64,000 nt of DNA from Planctomycetaceae bacterium. Its GTDB lineage: Bacteria > Planctomycetota > Planctomycetia > Planctomycetales > Planctomycetaceae. The notes beneath the pieces are model-generated. The model was not told the DNA's origin, searched no databases, and worked only from the letters and a program-made list of their open reading frames with translations. A program made the translations under genes and the position numbers. The DNA is taken from positions 1 through 64,000 of the forward strand of contig JAHBXV010000016.1 of the NCBI GenBank assembly GCA_019636285.1, in the 5' to 3' direction. How positions within the stretch are numbered: the stretch's first letter is position 1; the number at the start of each line of letters is the position of its first letter. Below, one piece after another: positions 53,066 through 61,783 of this stretch.

Positions 53066-54094
53066 ATGCGCGCGATTCAGTTGGAGCAGCCTCAGCGGTT
53101 TTTGACGATTGATGTTCCCGAGCCGGCGGATCCGGGGCCGGGGGACGCCGTCGTGCGGGTGCATGCGGTGGGGATTTGCGGGACGGATTATGGCGGCTAC
53201 CTGGGGAAGATGCCGTTCTTCAGTTATCCGCGGATTCCCGGGCATGAGCTGGGGGTGAGCGTGGTCGCCGTGGGCGAGGGGGTGACCAACGTGCGGCCGG
53301 GCGACCATTGCGCGGTCGAGCCGTATATCAACTGTCAGCAGTGCTATTCGTGCCGTCGCGGTTATACGAACTGCTGCGAGCACCATCAGACGCTGGGCGT
53401 GCATTGCGACGGCGGGTTGAGGCCGTTGTTCACGGTGCCGGCCCGCAAGCTGCACCTGGCGAACAAGCTGTCTTCGGCTCAGAGCGCGCTGGTGGAGACG
53501 CTGGCGATTGGCTGCCATGCGGTCGATCGGGGGATGCCGAAGCCGGGGGATAACCTGCTCATCATTGGAGCGGGGCCGATCGGGTTGTCAGCCCTGGAGT
53601 TCGCCAAGCTGAGCGATGCCCGCGTGATCGTGATGGATATGAACGAGCAGCGGCTGGCGTTCGTGCGCGATCAGATGGGGGTGCCGGATACACTCTTAAC
53701 GACGGGCGATGGTTCGGAAGTGGAACGCCTGCGGGAGATGACCGGCGGGCAGTTCTGCGATGTGGTGATCGACGCGACGGGGAGCAACAAGTCGATGGCG
53801 AAGGCGCTGGAGTATTGCGCGTTCGCCGGGAAGCTGGTGTATGTGGGGATCACGCAGGCGGAGTTGCAGTTTCCGCATGCGCCATTTTTGCATCGGCGGG
53901 AGCTGACGATTCTGGCCAGCAGGAATGCGCTGTCGCGGGATTTTACGCGGATCGTGGGTCTCATCGAAGACGGGACGATCGATACGAAGCCCTGGATTAC
54001 GCATCGGGCGGCGTTCGAGGAGATGATCGAAGTCTTTCCCGACTGGCTGAAGCCGGAGAGCCGGGTGATTAAGGCTGTGGTGGAGATGGGGTGA
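53066..54094 (+). CDS. zinc-dependent medium-chain dehydrogenase
   Basis: 342 residues. Catalytic zinc ligands in VGICGTDYGGY and PGHELG; structural zinc cysteines in CQQCYSCRRGYTNCC; NAD-binding IIGAGPIGLSALE; conserved DATGS. The substrate-side region (PYINCQQCYSCRRGYTNCCE) fits the threonine/sorbitol/galactitol dehydrogenase branch. It probably oxidises a sugar alcohol or sugar acid, consistent with the sugar-acid genes at 41-44 kb. The strong G-ending codon bias is typical of this side of the polarity switch. Confidence 0.9.
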   Translation: MRAIQLEQPQRFLTIDVPEPADPGPGDAVVRVHAVGICGTDYGGYLGKMPFFSYPRIPGHELGVSVVAVGEGVTNVRPGDHCAVEPYINCQQCYSCRRGYTNCCEHHQTLGVHCDGGLRPLFTVPARKLHLANKLSSAQSALVETLAIGCHAVDRGMPKPGDNLLIIGAGPIGLSALEFAKLSDARVIVMDMNEQRLAFVRDQMGVPDTLLTTGDGSEVERLREMTGGQFCDVVIDATGSNKSMAKALEYCAFAGKLVYVGITQAELQFPHAPFLHRRELTILASRNALSRDFTRIVGLIEDGTIDTKPWITHRAAFEEMIEVFPDWLKPESRVIKAVVEMG

Positions 54095-54174
54095 TTGGTG
54101 GCGCGCGGTTGATCGCCACGCCCTTCGCGGGCTCAGGGCGTGCCACCCAGCCCGGAACGAGAAAGCCAAAGGCG

Positions 54175-54191
54175 CACTGGCATAGCCAGTG
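54175..54191 (-). repeat. CACTGGC hairpin repeat, copy 4
   Basis: CACTGGC-ATA-GCCAGTG, followed by GCACACG; the flank order is reversed relative to the copies at 27132 and 34933. An upstream hairpin CACGCCC..GGGCGTG lies at about 54118-54142. Confidence 0.75.
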
Positions 54192-54232
54192 GCACACGAA
54201 AGAACACAGAGCCCGGGAACGAGTGCCGCGGG

Positions 54233-54841
54233 CTAATCGAATGAGATGCCGCGGGCGCGGAGTTGGCGTTCGAGGCGGTTGGTGTCGATGAAGACTTCGG
54301 CGTCGAGTCCGAACTTTCGGCCGGCTTCGACATAGCGGGGGATGTCGTCGGTGTAGAAGCAGTTCTGGGGCGGGCAGTGGATGGCGACGAGGGCGGCTTC
54401 GTAGATTTCCGCTTCGGGTTTGATGGCGTTGACCTCGTACGAGAGGATCGTGGCGTCGAAGCGGTCGAGGAGGTCGTAGCGTTTGCAGATGAACTGGTAG
54501 TGCCAGATGCTGGTGTTCGAGAGGAGGACCAGCCTGAGCTTGCGGCGGCGGAGTTCGTCGAGAATCGGGACGATGGGCCGGTTGAGCTCGAAGATGTCGG
54601 ACGCGGCGTCGATGAGGGCGTCGAAGGGGATGTTGCGGCCGACGGTCTGCTGGATGCGGTCGTGAAACTCTTCGGCGGAGAGGAGGCCGCGTTCGAACTC
54701 CCATTGCAGGCCGGAATCGAGGAGCAGGCGGCGGAGATCGTCTCCGGAGCGTCCGCAGAGCTGCCCGACCTGCTGGCACATGCGGTCGTGGCTGAAGTGG
54801 ACGAGAACACCGCCCATGTCAAAAATCGCGGCCTGCAACAC
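54233..54841 (-). CDS. HAD-superfamily hydrolase (subfamily IA)
   Basis: 202 residues. Motif I is FDMGGVLVHF, with the nucleophile Asp and a Gly where many members have the second Asp, as in YihX-like phosphatases (FDLGNV). Motif II LVLLSNTSIWHY; motif III lysine in NAIKPEAEIYE; motif IV FYTDDIPRYVEAG. A small sugar phosphatase role is likely. The missing general-acid Asp may lower or alter phosphatase activity; function not established. Confidence 0.88.
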   Translation of the reverse strand: MLQAAIFDMGGVLVHFSHDRMCQQVGQLCGRSGDDLRRLLLDSGLQWEFERGLLSAEEFHDRIQQTVGRNIPFDALIDAASDIFELNRPIVPILDELRRRKLRLVLLSNTSIWHYQFICKRYDLLDRFDATILSYEVNAIKPEAEIYEAALVAIHCPPQNCFYTDDIPRYVEAGRKFGLDAEVFIDTNRLERQLRARGISFD

Positions 54842-55112
54842 CGAGTCGACCTTTCGAAGAAGGTGTCAGTTCGATCAGGTATCGAAACGGCCCGCGAGGA
54901 GTTTCCGGGGTTCCGATGGACCGCTGAGAAACTCGCAGGGAAATGGTACACTCAAAACGGCCGCGCCGAAGGGGTCGCGTGGGCGGAAATCACCGAATTC
55001 GGCATGCGCGGCGGCCGATGTGGCGATTGCGAAACAGGTCCGTTGCTGCGAGACACCGCCGTTGCCTGCTGACAGCCGTCCAATTCCTCCTCGTCCATCC
55101 TGAAGAGTCTCC

Positions 55113-55613
55113 ATGTCGTCCGACTACAACGATACGTTTACCGAGCCGGAAACCGTGCCCTCGCGGTCGTGGCCGTGCCTGCGGCAGTTCTGCGTCTTTC
55201 TGGAGAACCAGGTCGGCCGGTTGAACGAACTGATCCGTCAGCTCGAGGATCTGGACACCGAGGTGATCGCGATCGGGTTCGTGGACTCGGTCGACTTCGC
55301 GGCGGTGCGGCTGATGTTCAACAACTCGGACCGGGCGCGCGAGAAGCTGTGTCTATTGGGCGTGCACTTCACCGAGAGCGACGTCGTGGGTGTCGAGCTT
55401 CCCGACGAGGCGGCGCCCTTCACGGAACTGCTGACGACGCTCGCCAAAGCCGAGTTGAACATCCATCACCTCTATCCGCTGCTCTATCGCCGGATGGGCC
55501 ACCGCGTGATTGCCATCTACGTGGACGACATCGACTTCACGCTGCAAGTGCTCAAGGACGCGGGGCACACGATTGTGACGGAGTCGGATATTTTGATGGA
55601 TGATGAGCTGTGA
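55113..55613 (+). CDS. tandem ACT-domain regulatory protein
   Basis: 166 residues with two ACT-like units (LRQFCVFLENQVGRLNELIR and LTTLAKAELNIHHLYPLLYR). The first unit opening FCVFLENQVGRL is typical of stand-alone ACT proteins that bind amino acids. It probably senses an amino acid allosterically and acts on a partner enzyme; no partner is adjacent. A long inverted repeat follows the stop codon. Confidence 0.85.
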   Translation: MSSDYNDTFTEPETVPSRSWPCLRQFCVFLENQVGRLNELIRQLEDLDTEVIAIGFVDSVDFAAVRLMFNNSDRAREKLCLLGVHFTESDVVGVELPDEAAPFTELLTTLAKAELNIHHLYPLLYRRMGHRVIAIYVDDIDFTLQVLKDAGHTIVTESDILMDDEL

Positions 55614-55628
55614 CGGTGGAGAGGGATC

Positions 55629-55724
55629 AGGGATCAGCCGTCAGGAATCAGGAAAGAGTGAGCAGGAATCAGGGAGTCAGCGATCAGTGAATTGCTGATG
55701 GCTGATTCCTGACGGCTGATCCCT
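55629..55724. repeat. 23-bp perfect inverted repeat built from ATCAG units
   Basis: Arms AGGGATCAGCCGTCAGGAAT.. (55629-55651) and ..ATTCCTGACGGCTGATCCCT (55702-55724) are exact complements. The 50-nt interior repeats the same units (CAGGAATCAGGGAGTCAG, TCAGCGATCAG). It lies between the ACT gene and msrA and could fold as one long hairpin; there is no T-tract. Confidence 0.8.
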
Positions 55725-55743
55725 CACCGAAGGAGCGAGGACG

Positions 55744-56289
55744 ATGACGACCGAGCGCGAGATTGCGACTTTGGCTGGGGGGTGCTTCTGGTGCGTGGAG
55801 GCGGTGTTTGACCGGCTGAAGGGGGTGGAAGCGGTGGCGTCGGGGTACATGGGCGGGGAAACCGTGAATCCCACGTATGAGCAGGTTTGTACCGGGCGGA
55901 CCGGGCATGCGGAGGTGATTCAGGTTGCGTTTGATCCCAGCATGATCGGATTCGGGGATCTGCTGGACGTGTTTCTGACGACGCATGACCCGACGACGCT
56001 CAACCGGCAGGGGAATGACGTCGGGACGCAGTATCGCTCGGCGATCTTCTATCATTCGTCCGAGCAGGAACGGATTGCCCGCGAGAAGATCGCAGAGTGG
56101 ACGGCAGCCGGGTATTTCCCGCGGCCGATCGTGACGGAAGTGACCGCCGCGACGACGTTCTATCCGGCGGAAGGCTATCACCAGAACTATTACGCCGAGA
56201 ATCCGGCGCAGCCCTACTGCAACGCGGTGATTCCGCCGAAGCTCAAGAAGCTGCGGGAGAAGTTCGCGGACCGGCTGAAAGCCGAGTAG
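55744..56289 (+). CDS. msrA: peptide-methionine (S)-S-oxide reductase
   Basis: 181 residues. The catalytic GCFWC (13-17) with C14 as nucleophile, SGYMGG, YEQVCTGRTGHAEVIQV and GTQYRSAIFYHSSEQ are all canonical. No MsrB domain is fused. Reduces methionine-S-sulfoxide in proteins in the cytoplasm using thioredoxin. The start is supported by AGGAGCGAGG upstream. Confidence 0.97.
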   Translation: MTTEREIATLAGGCFWCVEAVFDRLKGVEAVASGYMGGETVNPTYEQVCTGRTGHAEVIQVAFDPSMIGFGDLLDVFLTTHDPTTLNRQGNDVGTQYRSAIFYHSSEQERIAREKIAEWTAAGYFPRPIVTEVTAATTFYPAEGYHQNYYAENPAQPYCNAVIPPKLKKLREKFADRLKAE

Positions 56290-56331
56290 TGCTCGGTCCA
56301 TCTTAAAGATGCGGATGGGCGGCTCTCTACG

Positions 56332-56654
56332 CCGTTATCCTTTTGGGAAGATCAATGACCACGAAATGCGTTTGGTCATTCTTTCGGCTGCCCAACCGCC
56401 CCGGCGGGCTGGCCCCGCCGGACGGAAAGTTTGATCGCTAGAGTCGTCCCGGTTTCTCTTGGCTCCCCTGCCAGGCTTGACCGGCAGGAAGCCGAGTCTG
56501 TCAGGCCAGGGTGAGTGCCAGCGATCAAACTTTCGCTCCGGCCAGACAAGCTGGCCGGGGGCGGACCGGAGTAGGGTGCGGTATGTGCTATCTGTCAAAC
56601 TCCCGTTCCCACCGGTCAAGCCGGTGGGGGACGCTGCAAAAAGAAGTAACGGCA
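56332..56654 (+). repeat. structured multi-hairpin element with terminal inverted repeats, copy B
   Basis: 323 nt bounded by GCCGTTA and TAACGGC. In order: AATGACCA/TGGTCATT hairpin with loop CGAAATGCGTT; CCGGCGGG/CCCGCCGG; AAAGTTTGATCGCT; CTGCCAGGCTTGACCGGCAG; AGCGATCAAACTTT (exact complement of the earlier 14-mer); CCGGCCAGACAAGCTGGCCG; CCACCGGTCAAGCCGGTGG. Collinear with copy A at 26795-27123 (opposite strand). It also lies between convergent genes (msrA and lpxA). Confidence 0.85.
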
Positions 56655-56690
56655 TAGAGTGGCTCTGCCAGCGCCTCTTGTTTTAGAATT

Positions 56691-56768
56691 CCTAACACAA
56701 CCTCTGTGCAATCAAGCGTTTGCCCGGACTTTCGCAAGTTTCTGGCGGGCACAACCGGTTGTGTTAGG
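56691..56768 (+). repeat. inverted-repeat element, family D copy 1
   Basis: CCTAACACAACC and GGTTGTGTTAGG are a perfect 12-bp inverted repeat around ~54 nt. The interior shares TCTGTGCA and GGCACAAC with 57838-57914. Confidence 0.7.
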
Positions 56769-56795
56769 GGTTCTTAGGCATTTGATTTCAGGCGC

Positions 56796-56812
56796 ACTGG
56801 CGGAGCCAGTGG
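56796..56812 (-). repeat. CACTGGC hairpin repeat, copy 5
   Basis: CACTGGC-GGA-GCCAGTG followed by GCACACG, in the reverse orientation to the two copies left of 41.5 kb. Confidence 0.75.
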
Positions 56813-56876
56813 CACACGAAAATCAAGCTGTCGAAAACAAGCTGTGACATAGTCCCAGCCGACGTCTCGCGAACGC

Positions 56877-57722
56877 TCAGGCGGCGCGGGCGATTTCCAC
56901 TTCGGCTTCGAGCGCGACGGGTGGAACGACCAGCTTCAACGATTCCTGCCCGCTGTGGCCGCCGATGCCGCGTTTGGAAGTCGCGCGGAGAAAGGCGAGC
57001 AGCCTCAGCCCCGGCTCGGAGACGAGGATGGAGGCCAGCTCGTCGACGGCATCGCGCCAGGTGCCTGGCTGGCGGTAGAGCCTGCGATAGACTTCTTTCA
57101 CTTCCGCGCGGGCAGCGGCGTTCATGCCGGAGCGACGCATGCCGACCACGTTGACGCCGACGCAGTGGCCTGGGCCGTCGACGGTCATGTAGGGGAGGAC
57201 ATCCTGCACGATCTTGGAGAGTCCGGCAATCATGGCGAGTTCGCCGACGCGGACGAACTGATGCACGGCCGCGTTGCCGGAGATCATGGCTCGGTCGCCC
57301 ACGTGGACGTAGCCGCCGAGGAGCGAGCCGTTGACCAGGACGACATCGTTGCCAAGCTGGCAATTGTGGCCGACGTGCGCGTGGGCCATGAGCATGCAGC
57401 GGTCGCCGAGAACGGTTTGCGTGCCTGGCTGCGTGCCGCGATGAATGGTCACGTATTCGCGGATAACGGCTTCGTCGCCGATGCGGGTGTAGCTGACGCC
57501 GCCCGAGAAGCTTTTGTCTTGCGGGAGGTCGCCCAGGATGGCACCGGCATGAACGTGGCAGCCGCGGCCGATGGTCGTTTCGCCAAGCACCTGAACATGC
57601 GGCGCGAGGATGGTGCCCGCTCCAACGGTGGCGGGGCCGTCGATGATGACGTAGGGGCCAACTTCTGCCGAGGGGTCGATCACCGCGCGGGGGTCGACGA
57701 CGGCGGTCGGATGGATGGGCAT
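56877..57722 (-). CDS. lpxA: acyl-ACP--UDP-N-acetylglucosamine O-acyltransferase
   Basis: 281 residues from ATG 57722 (CAGGGA upstream). Left-handed beta-helix hexapeptide repeats run from the N-terminus (IHPTAVVDPRAVIDPSAEVG) through YVTIHRGTQPGTQTVLGD and CMLMAHAHVGHNCQLGN, which contains the catalytic His; the helical C-terminal part (EVKEVYRRLYRQPG) is LpxA-type, not LpxD. First step of lipid A synthesis in the cytoplasm. It supports an outer membrane with lipid A; it stands apart from other lpx genes in this window. Confidence 0.93.
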   Translation of the reverse strand: MPIHPTAVVDPRAVIDPSAEVGPYVIIDGPATVGAGTILAPHVQVLGETTIGRGCHVHAGAILGDLPQDKSFSGGVSYTRIGDEAVIREYVTIHRGTQPGTQTVLGDRCMLMAHAHVGHNCQLGNDVVLVNGSLLGGYVHVGDRAMISGNAAVHQFVRVGELAMIAGLSKIVQDVLPYMTVDGPGHCVGVNVVGMRRSGMNAAARAEVKEVYRRLYRQPGTWRDAVDELASILVSEPGLRLLAFLRATSKRGIGGHSGQESLKLVVPPVALEAEVEIARAA

Positions 57723-57748
57723 TGCGTCCCTGCAAATTTCTAGAGGTG

Positions 57749-57823
57749 GTTTCAAAACCCTCTGGATGACGGGGTTTGTCCCCGATTTCGAGACGTTTTC
57801 AGCCACCAACCGGGTTTTGAAAC
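57749..57823 (-). repeat. 75-nt inverted-repeat element, family C copy 2
   Basis: GTTTCAAAACCC and GGGTTTTGAAAC, a perfect 12-bp inverted repeat. The reverse complement is collinear with 863-937: CCCGGTTGGTGGCT near one end, CCAGAGGG at the other. It lies in the lpxA leader region. Confidence 0.75.
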
Positions 57824-57837
57824 GTGTTCTAGGTCAA

Positions 57838-57914
57838 CCTAACGCGACCTCTGTGCATTCCGTTGCTGGCTGGCGATTCGCGGGCTTTTGACAGGCACAA
57901 CTGGTTGCGTTCTG
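57838..57914 (+). repeat. inverted-repeat element, family D copy 2
   Basis: CCTAACGCGACC at the left and GGTTGCGTT at the right (one wobble), with TCTGTGCA and GGCACAAC in the interior as in copy 1. It begins 14 nt after the family C element. The remaining ~260 nt to the next gene show nothing further. Confidence 0.65.
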
Positions 57915-58176
57915 GTCTGGATACGAGGTCGATCAAACGTGGGCCGACTCGATACGGTTTCCGGGACGACCGTCCTTGGCCGCCAGAGAAACCGTCGAAA
58001 TTCCGCCGCCTTCTAGCAGTTTTCCAGAACCCTGGACAGACCAGATTCGGCGGAATTTGCCGACGGGAAACAGATGTGCAGACCGTTCGCGAGGTCAGGG
58101 CGTGGAGGCGGGTCCGCCGGAACGCTAAACTCGCTGGTTCCTTTCACTTTCAAGATCGACTTCACGGAAACCGGCC

Positions 58177-61100
58177 ATGCACTTGTTCTTTCGCTGGGCC
58201 CTGGGATTGTTGGCGTTTGTCGGCTGGTCGGCGGCGGTCAGTGCTCAGCAGGCCACCATTCCGCATGCCCAGGACAAGCCCCCGAACGAGCCTCGCGACG
58301 CCCAGACGGCTGCCCGGATGATGACCGTTCCCGAGGGGTTCACGGTCGAAGTGGTCGCCGCCGAGCCGGACCTTGTCAATCCGGTGGCGATGGCGATCGA
58401 CGAACGGGGGCGGTTCTGGATCACCGAGTCGCTGGAGTATCCCCGCCGGGAGCCGGGGCCGGGTCGGGATCGTGTGAAGATTCTCGAAGACAAGGATGGC
58501 GACGGGACAGCCGAGACGGTGTCGATCTTTCTGGACGGTCTGAACATTCCGTCAGGCGTACAGGTGGGGCACGGCGGGGTCTGGATTGCCAATTCGCCCG
58601 ACATTCTGTTCGTGCCGGATGGCGACCGCGATGGGGTGCCGGATGGTCCCGCGCAGGTGGTTGTCACGGGGTTCGGGCGGACCGACACGCATGAGTTGCC
58701 CAACTCGCTGACCTGGGGGCCGGACGGCTGGCTGTATGGACTCAACGGGGTCTTCAATCACAGCCATGTGAAGTATGCCCCCGAGAACCCGAATTACGAA
58801 AAGGCGGGGGGTGAAAAACATCCCGGTTGGAAACTGACCTGTGCGATGTTCCGCATTCATCCGCGGACGCGGGAGTTCCAGGTCTTCTGCGAAGGGACCA
58901 GCAACCCGTGGGGGATCGCGTTCAACGACGAGGGGGATGCGTTCGTCTCGGCCTGCGTGATCGACCACCTGTGGCATCTCGTGGAGACCGGCTACTACCA
59001 CCGGCAGGGGGGGCCGTATCCGCCGCATACGTGGAAGATTGAGTCGATCGTCAAGCACAAGCATCAGAAGGCGGCCTATTGCGGCATCACGTGGTTCGAC
59101 AGCGACGCCTACCCGGAGCAGTACCGCAAGAAGCTCTACATGGGGAACATCCACGGCGGCTGCCTCAATGTGGACCGGATCGAACGGAACGGCAGCACGT
59201 ACGCCGGGTTTGGCGAGCCCGATTTTCTGACCGCGAACGATGCGTGGTTCATGCCGGTCGTCCAGAAGACCGGTCCGGACGGCTGCCTGTATGTGCTCGA
59301 CTGGTACGACCGCTATCACTGCTATCAGGACGCCAATCGCGATCCGGCGGGGATTGATCGCCTGAAGGGGCGGCTGTACCGGGTGCGGTATCAGGAGACG
59401 CCGAGGAAGACGGAGTTCGATCTGGCCGCATCGACGGATGAGCAGCTTATTGAGCTATTGGGGCATCCGAATGTGTGGATGCGGGAGACGGCGCAGCGGT
59501 TGTTGCAGGAACGGAAGCCGGTCCTGCAACAACTTGCGGCAGTCATTCTTGACGATGGAAAACCAGACGAGGTTCGACTGCGCGCATTGTGGGCAGTTCT
59601 TGGCGCGCATCCACAAACTCGGGGTCTTGGTGGCGATTATGAGAAACTCGTCACGCAACTCTTGCAGAGTCCCGCGCCCCAACTGCGTGCCTGGGGCATC
59701 CGAGCCATCTGGAACGATCGGATGAATTTCCCAATCCCAGAAGTCTTTGATGCCGCGATGAACCGTCTGATCACCGATGACTCGGCGGCGGTACGTCTGC
59801 AAGTGGCTATTGCGGCCTCTCACCCCGCCTGCGGAGATCGCATGGGACGTTTGCTGGGCGTCCTTCAAACAGCCGGAGATGATGAGTTACTGCAGCGAAT
59901 CGTCTGGCAGAACTTACATCCGCTGCTTGAGGATCGGGCAGGGGTAACCGAATTAATCCGGCAACTCAGTTCGGGAAGTTACCTGAATGCTCCAGCCGTT
60001 CAGGCGATGGTCCCGCGTCTGATCGATCGCTTGCTGGCTCGCCAGGACTTCGATGCAACCCCTGTGAGCAAGCTCTTTTCGCTCGTTAACGGCGGGCCGC
60101 AAGCGCATCCAAAGGTTGCCCAACAGATTCTCGACCGCCTCGCCATCGCTTCGCAAACTGGAGTTCTATCCCAAGAGAAACAGAAAGATTTAAAGCAAGC
60201 CTTCGAGACCGAGATCGCTACGACGATTTCGAGATCCGATTCGCCGCTGTTCCTGGATGCGGCCCTGTTGGCGACAACGTGGCGCATGGATGCGGGTTTC
60301 GCGGCCACGCGACAGGTGCTGGAGTCCGTGACAGTCCCGGAAGACCAGCGTCTTGCGGCCGCGAATGCTTTGATTGCCGCGGGGCAGGACGAAGTGCTGC
60401 GGGGCGTCGCGAAGGTGTTTGAGCAGTCGCCGGTTGCTCCGGTGGATTTCCGGGGGAAGCTGCTGGCGAGTTTGGCGCGGCTGGATGATCCGGAAGTGGC
60501 GGCGTTCGCGCTGGCGTTCTATCCGCAGATGGAAGCCGACTTGCAGCCGAAGGCGATTGAGCTGCTGACCCAGCGGCCGGCGTGGGCGAAGGCGCTGCTG
60601 GCTGCGATTGGCGAAGGGAAGCTTTCGGCGAGCGTCATCAATATCAACCAGGCGCGGCGGCTGCATGAGACGAAGGATGCGGATCTGAAGGAACTGCTCG
60701 CGAAGCATTGGGGCCAGGTTCGCGAAGGCCGCAGCACCGATCGCGAGCGGGTGATCGCCGATATGCGGCGGATGATTCGGACCACGCCGGGGGACGCGCC
60801 GCGCGGGCAGGCTGTGTATAAGAAGATTTGTGCCCAGTGCCATAAGATTCATGGTGAGGGAGCCGAGGTTGGTCCGGATATTACGCGGAATGGGCGAAAC
60901 GATTACACGCAACTCTTGTCGAACGTGTTCGATCCCAGCTTGGTCATCGGGTCGGGCTATCGGAGTTACACGGTGGCCACGCTCGATGGTCGTGTGATCA
61001 ACGGCTTGCTCGCGGAAGAGAGCCCGCAGCGGGTGGTGCTGAAGGTGCAGGGAGGGAAGCAGGAAGTCATTGCTCGCGACGACATCGATGTCTTCAAGGT

Positions 61101-61695
61101 GAGTGAAATTTCGCTGATGCCCGAGGGGATCGAGAAGCAGTACTCGGCTCAGGAGATCGCCGACCTGTTCGCGTTCCTCACGCTCGACAAGCCTCCCGGC
61201 GACCCGTCGGCCACGCGACTGCCCGGTGTGTACGACGTGGTGCCGCGCGAGTCGACCAACCCGGACGATTATGGATCGATCTTCCAGGAAGTGGCCCCCG
61301 GCTTTTCGCGGGTCGAGTCGGGCGAAGGGGGCGTGGCCTTACTCGCCGAGTTCCGCGGCCGCAAGAACGTGGTCCGCACGCACCCCGTCAGCCGGGATCG
61401 CCCGGCCCGGATGTTCGGCGAGTTCGCGGTGCCGGCGGAAGGGAAGTCGAAACTGGTGATCGAAGTCTCGCACGACCCGCGCGGCGACTGGCGACTGGTG
61501 ATGGGAGCGGCCAGCGGCGGCCGATTGTTTGATGAACTCATCAGCCGCGAAACGACGAAAGACGGCTGGGCGCGGTTCGAAGTGAGCCTGGAACGCTTCG
61601 CCGGTCAGACGGTGGAGTTGCAGATGTGGAACCAGGCGAATGATTGGGCTTGGGAGTTCGCGTATTGGGGGCGGGTGGAGGTGGTGACGGAGTAG
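58177..61695 (+). CDS. PVC-type sorbosone-dehydrogenase-like/HEAT/cytochrome c fusion
   Basis: 1172 residues. Signal peptide ending ..AAVSAQQ (about 24). Residues ~45-400: membrane-bound dehydrogenase-like propeller (GFTVEVVAAEPDLVNPVAMA, DERGRFWITESLEYP, FRIHPRTREFQVFCEGTSNPWG..). Residues ~410-860: HEAT repeats. Residues ~880-1010: cytochrome c with heme motif ICAQCH and EGAEVGPDIT. The C-terminus (~1030-1172) is a beta-sandwich. This is the typical planctomycete periplasmic fusion, presumed to oxidise a sugar or alcohol and pass electrons to its own heme. The central ~59.53-60.33 kb part has a different base composition from both ends. Confidence 0.93.
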   Translation: MHLFFRWALGLLAFVGWSAAVSAQQATIPHAQDKPPNEPRDAQTAARMMTVPEGFTVEVVAAEPDLVNPVAMAIDERGRFWITESLEYPRREPGPGRDRVKILEDKDGDGTAETVSIFLDGLNIPSGVQVGHGGVWIANSPDILFVPDGDRDGVPDGPAQVVVTGFGRTDTHELPNSLTWGPDGWLYGLNGVFNHSHVKYAPENPNYEKAGGEKHPGWKLTCAMFRIHPRTREFQVFCEGTSNPWGIAFNDEGDAFVSACVIDHLWHLVETGYYHRQGGPYPPHTWKIESIVKHKHQKAAYCGITWFDSDAYPEQYRKKLYMGNIHGGCLNVDRIERNGSTYAGFGEPDFLTANDAWFMPVVQKTGPDGCLYVLDWYDRYHCYQDANRDPAGIDRLKGRLYRVRYQETPRKTEFDLAASTDEQLIELLGHPNVWMRETAQRLLQERKPVLQQLAAVILDDGKPDEVRLRALWAVLGAHPQTRGLGGDYEKLVTQLLQSPAPQLRAWGIRAIWNDRMNFPIPEVFDAAMNRLITDDSAAVRLQVAIAASHPACGDRMGRLLGVLQTAGDDELLQRIVWQNLHPLLEDRAGVTELIRQLSSGSYLNAPAVQAMVPRLIDRLLARQDFDATPVSKLFSLVNGGPQAHPKVAQQILDRLAIASQTGVLSQEKQKDLKQAFETEIATTISRSDSPLFLDAALLATTWRMDAGFAATRQVLESVTVPEDQRLAAANALIAAGQDEVLRGVAKVFEQSPVAPVDFRGKLLASLARLDDPEVAAFALAFYPQMEADLQPKAIELLTQRPAWAKALLAAIGEGKLSASVININQARRLHETKDADLKELLAKHWGQVREGRSTDRERVIADMRRMIRTTPGDAPRGQAVYKKICAQCHKIHGEGAEVGPDITRNGRNDYTQLLSNVFDPSLVIGSGYRSYTVATLDGRVINGLLAEESPQRVVLKVQGGKQEVIARDDIDVFKVSEISLMPEGIEKQYSAQEIADLFAFLTLDKPPGDPSATRLPGVYDVVPRESTNPDDYGSIFQEVAPGFSRVESGEGGVALLAEFRGRKNVVRTHPVSRDRPARMFGEFAVPAEGKSKLVIEVSHDPRGDWRLVMGAASGGRLFDELISRETTKDGWARFEVSLERFAGQTVELQMWNQANDWAWEFAYWGRVEVVTE

Positions 61696-61783
61696 TTGGG
61701 GGCGAGGGGGCTGAACTTCGCCATAGTAACGAATTTGAAAAGGCGTGCTGAGAAGCATCAAGAGACTTGCAAAGGGTCGCAAT

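Noticed and set aside
61696-61783. Retron-type non-coding RNA upstream of the reverse transcriptase
   Set aside because: The gap to the preceding gene is only 88 nt and I see no msr/msd-like inverted repeats.
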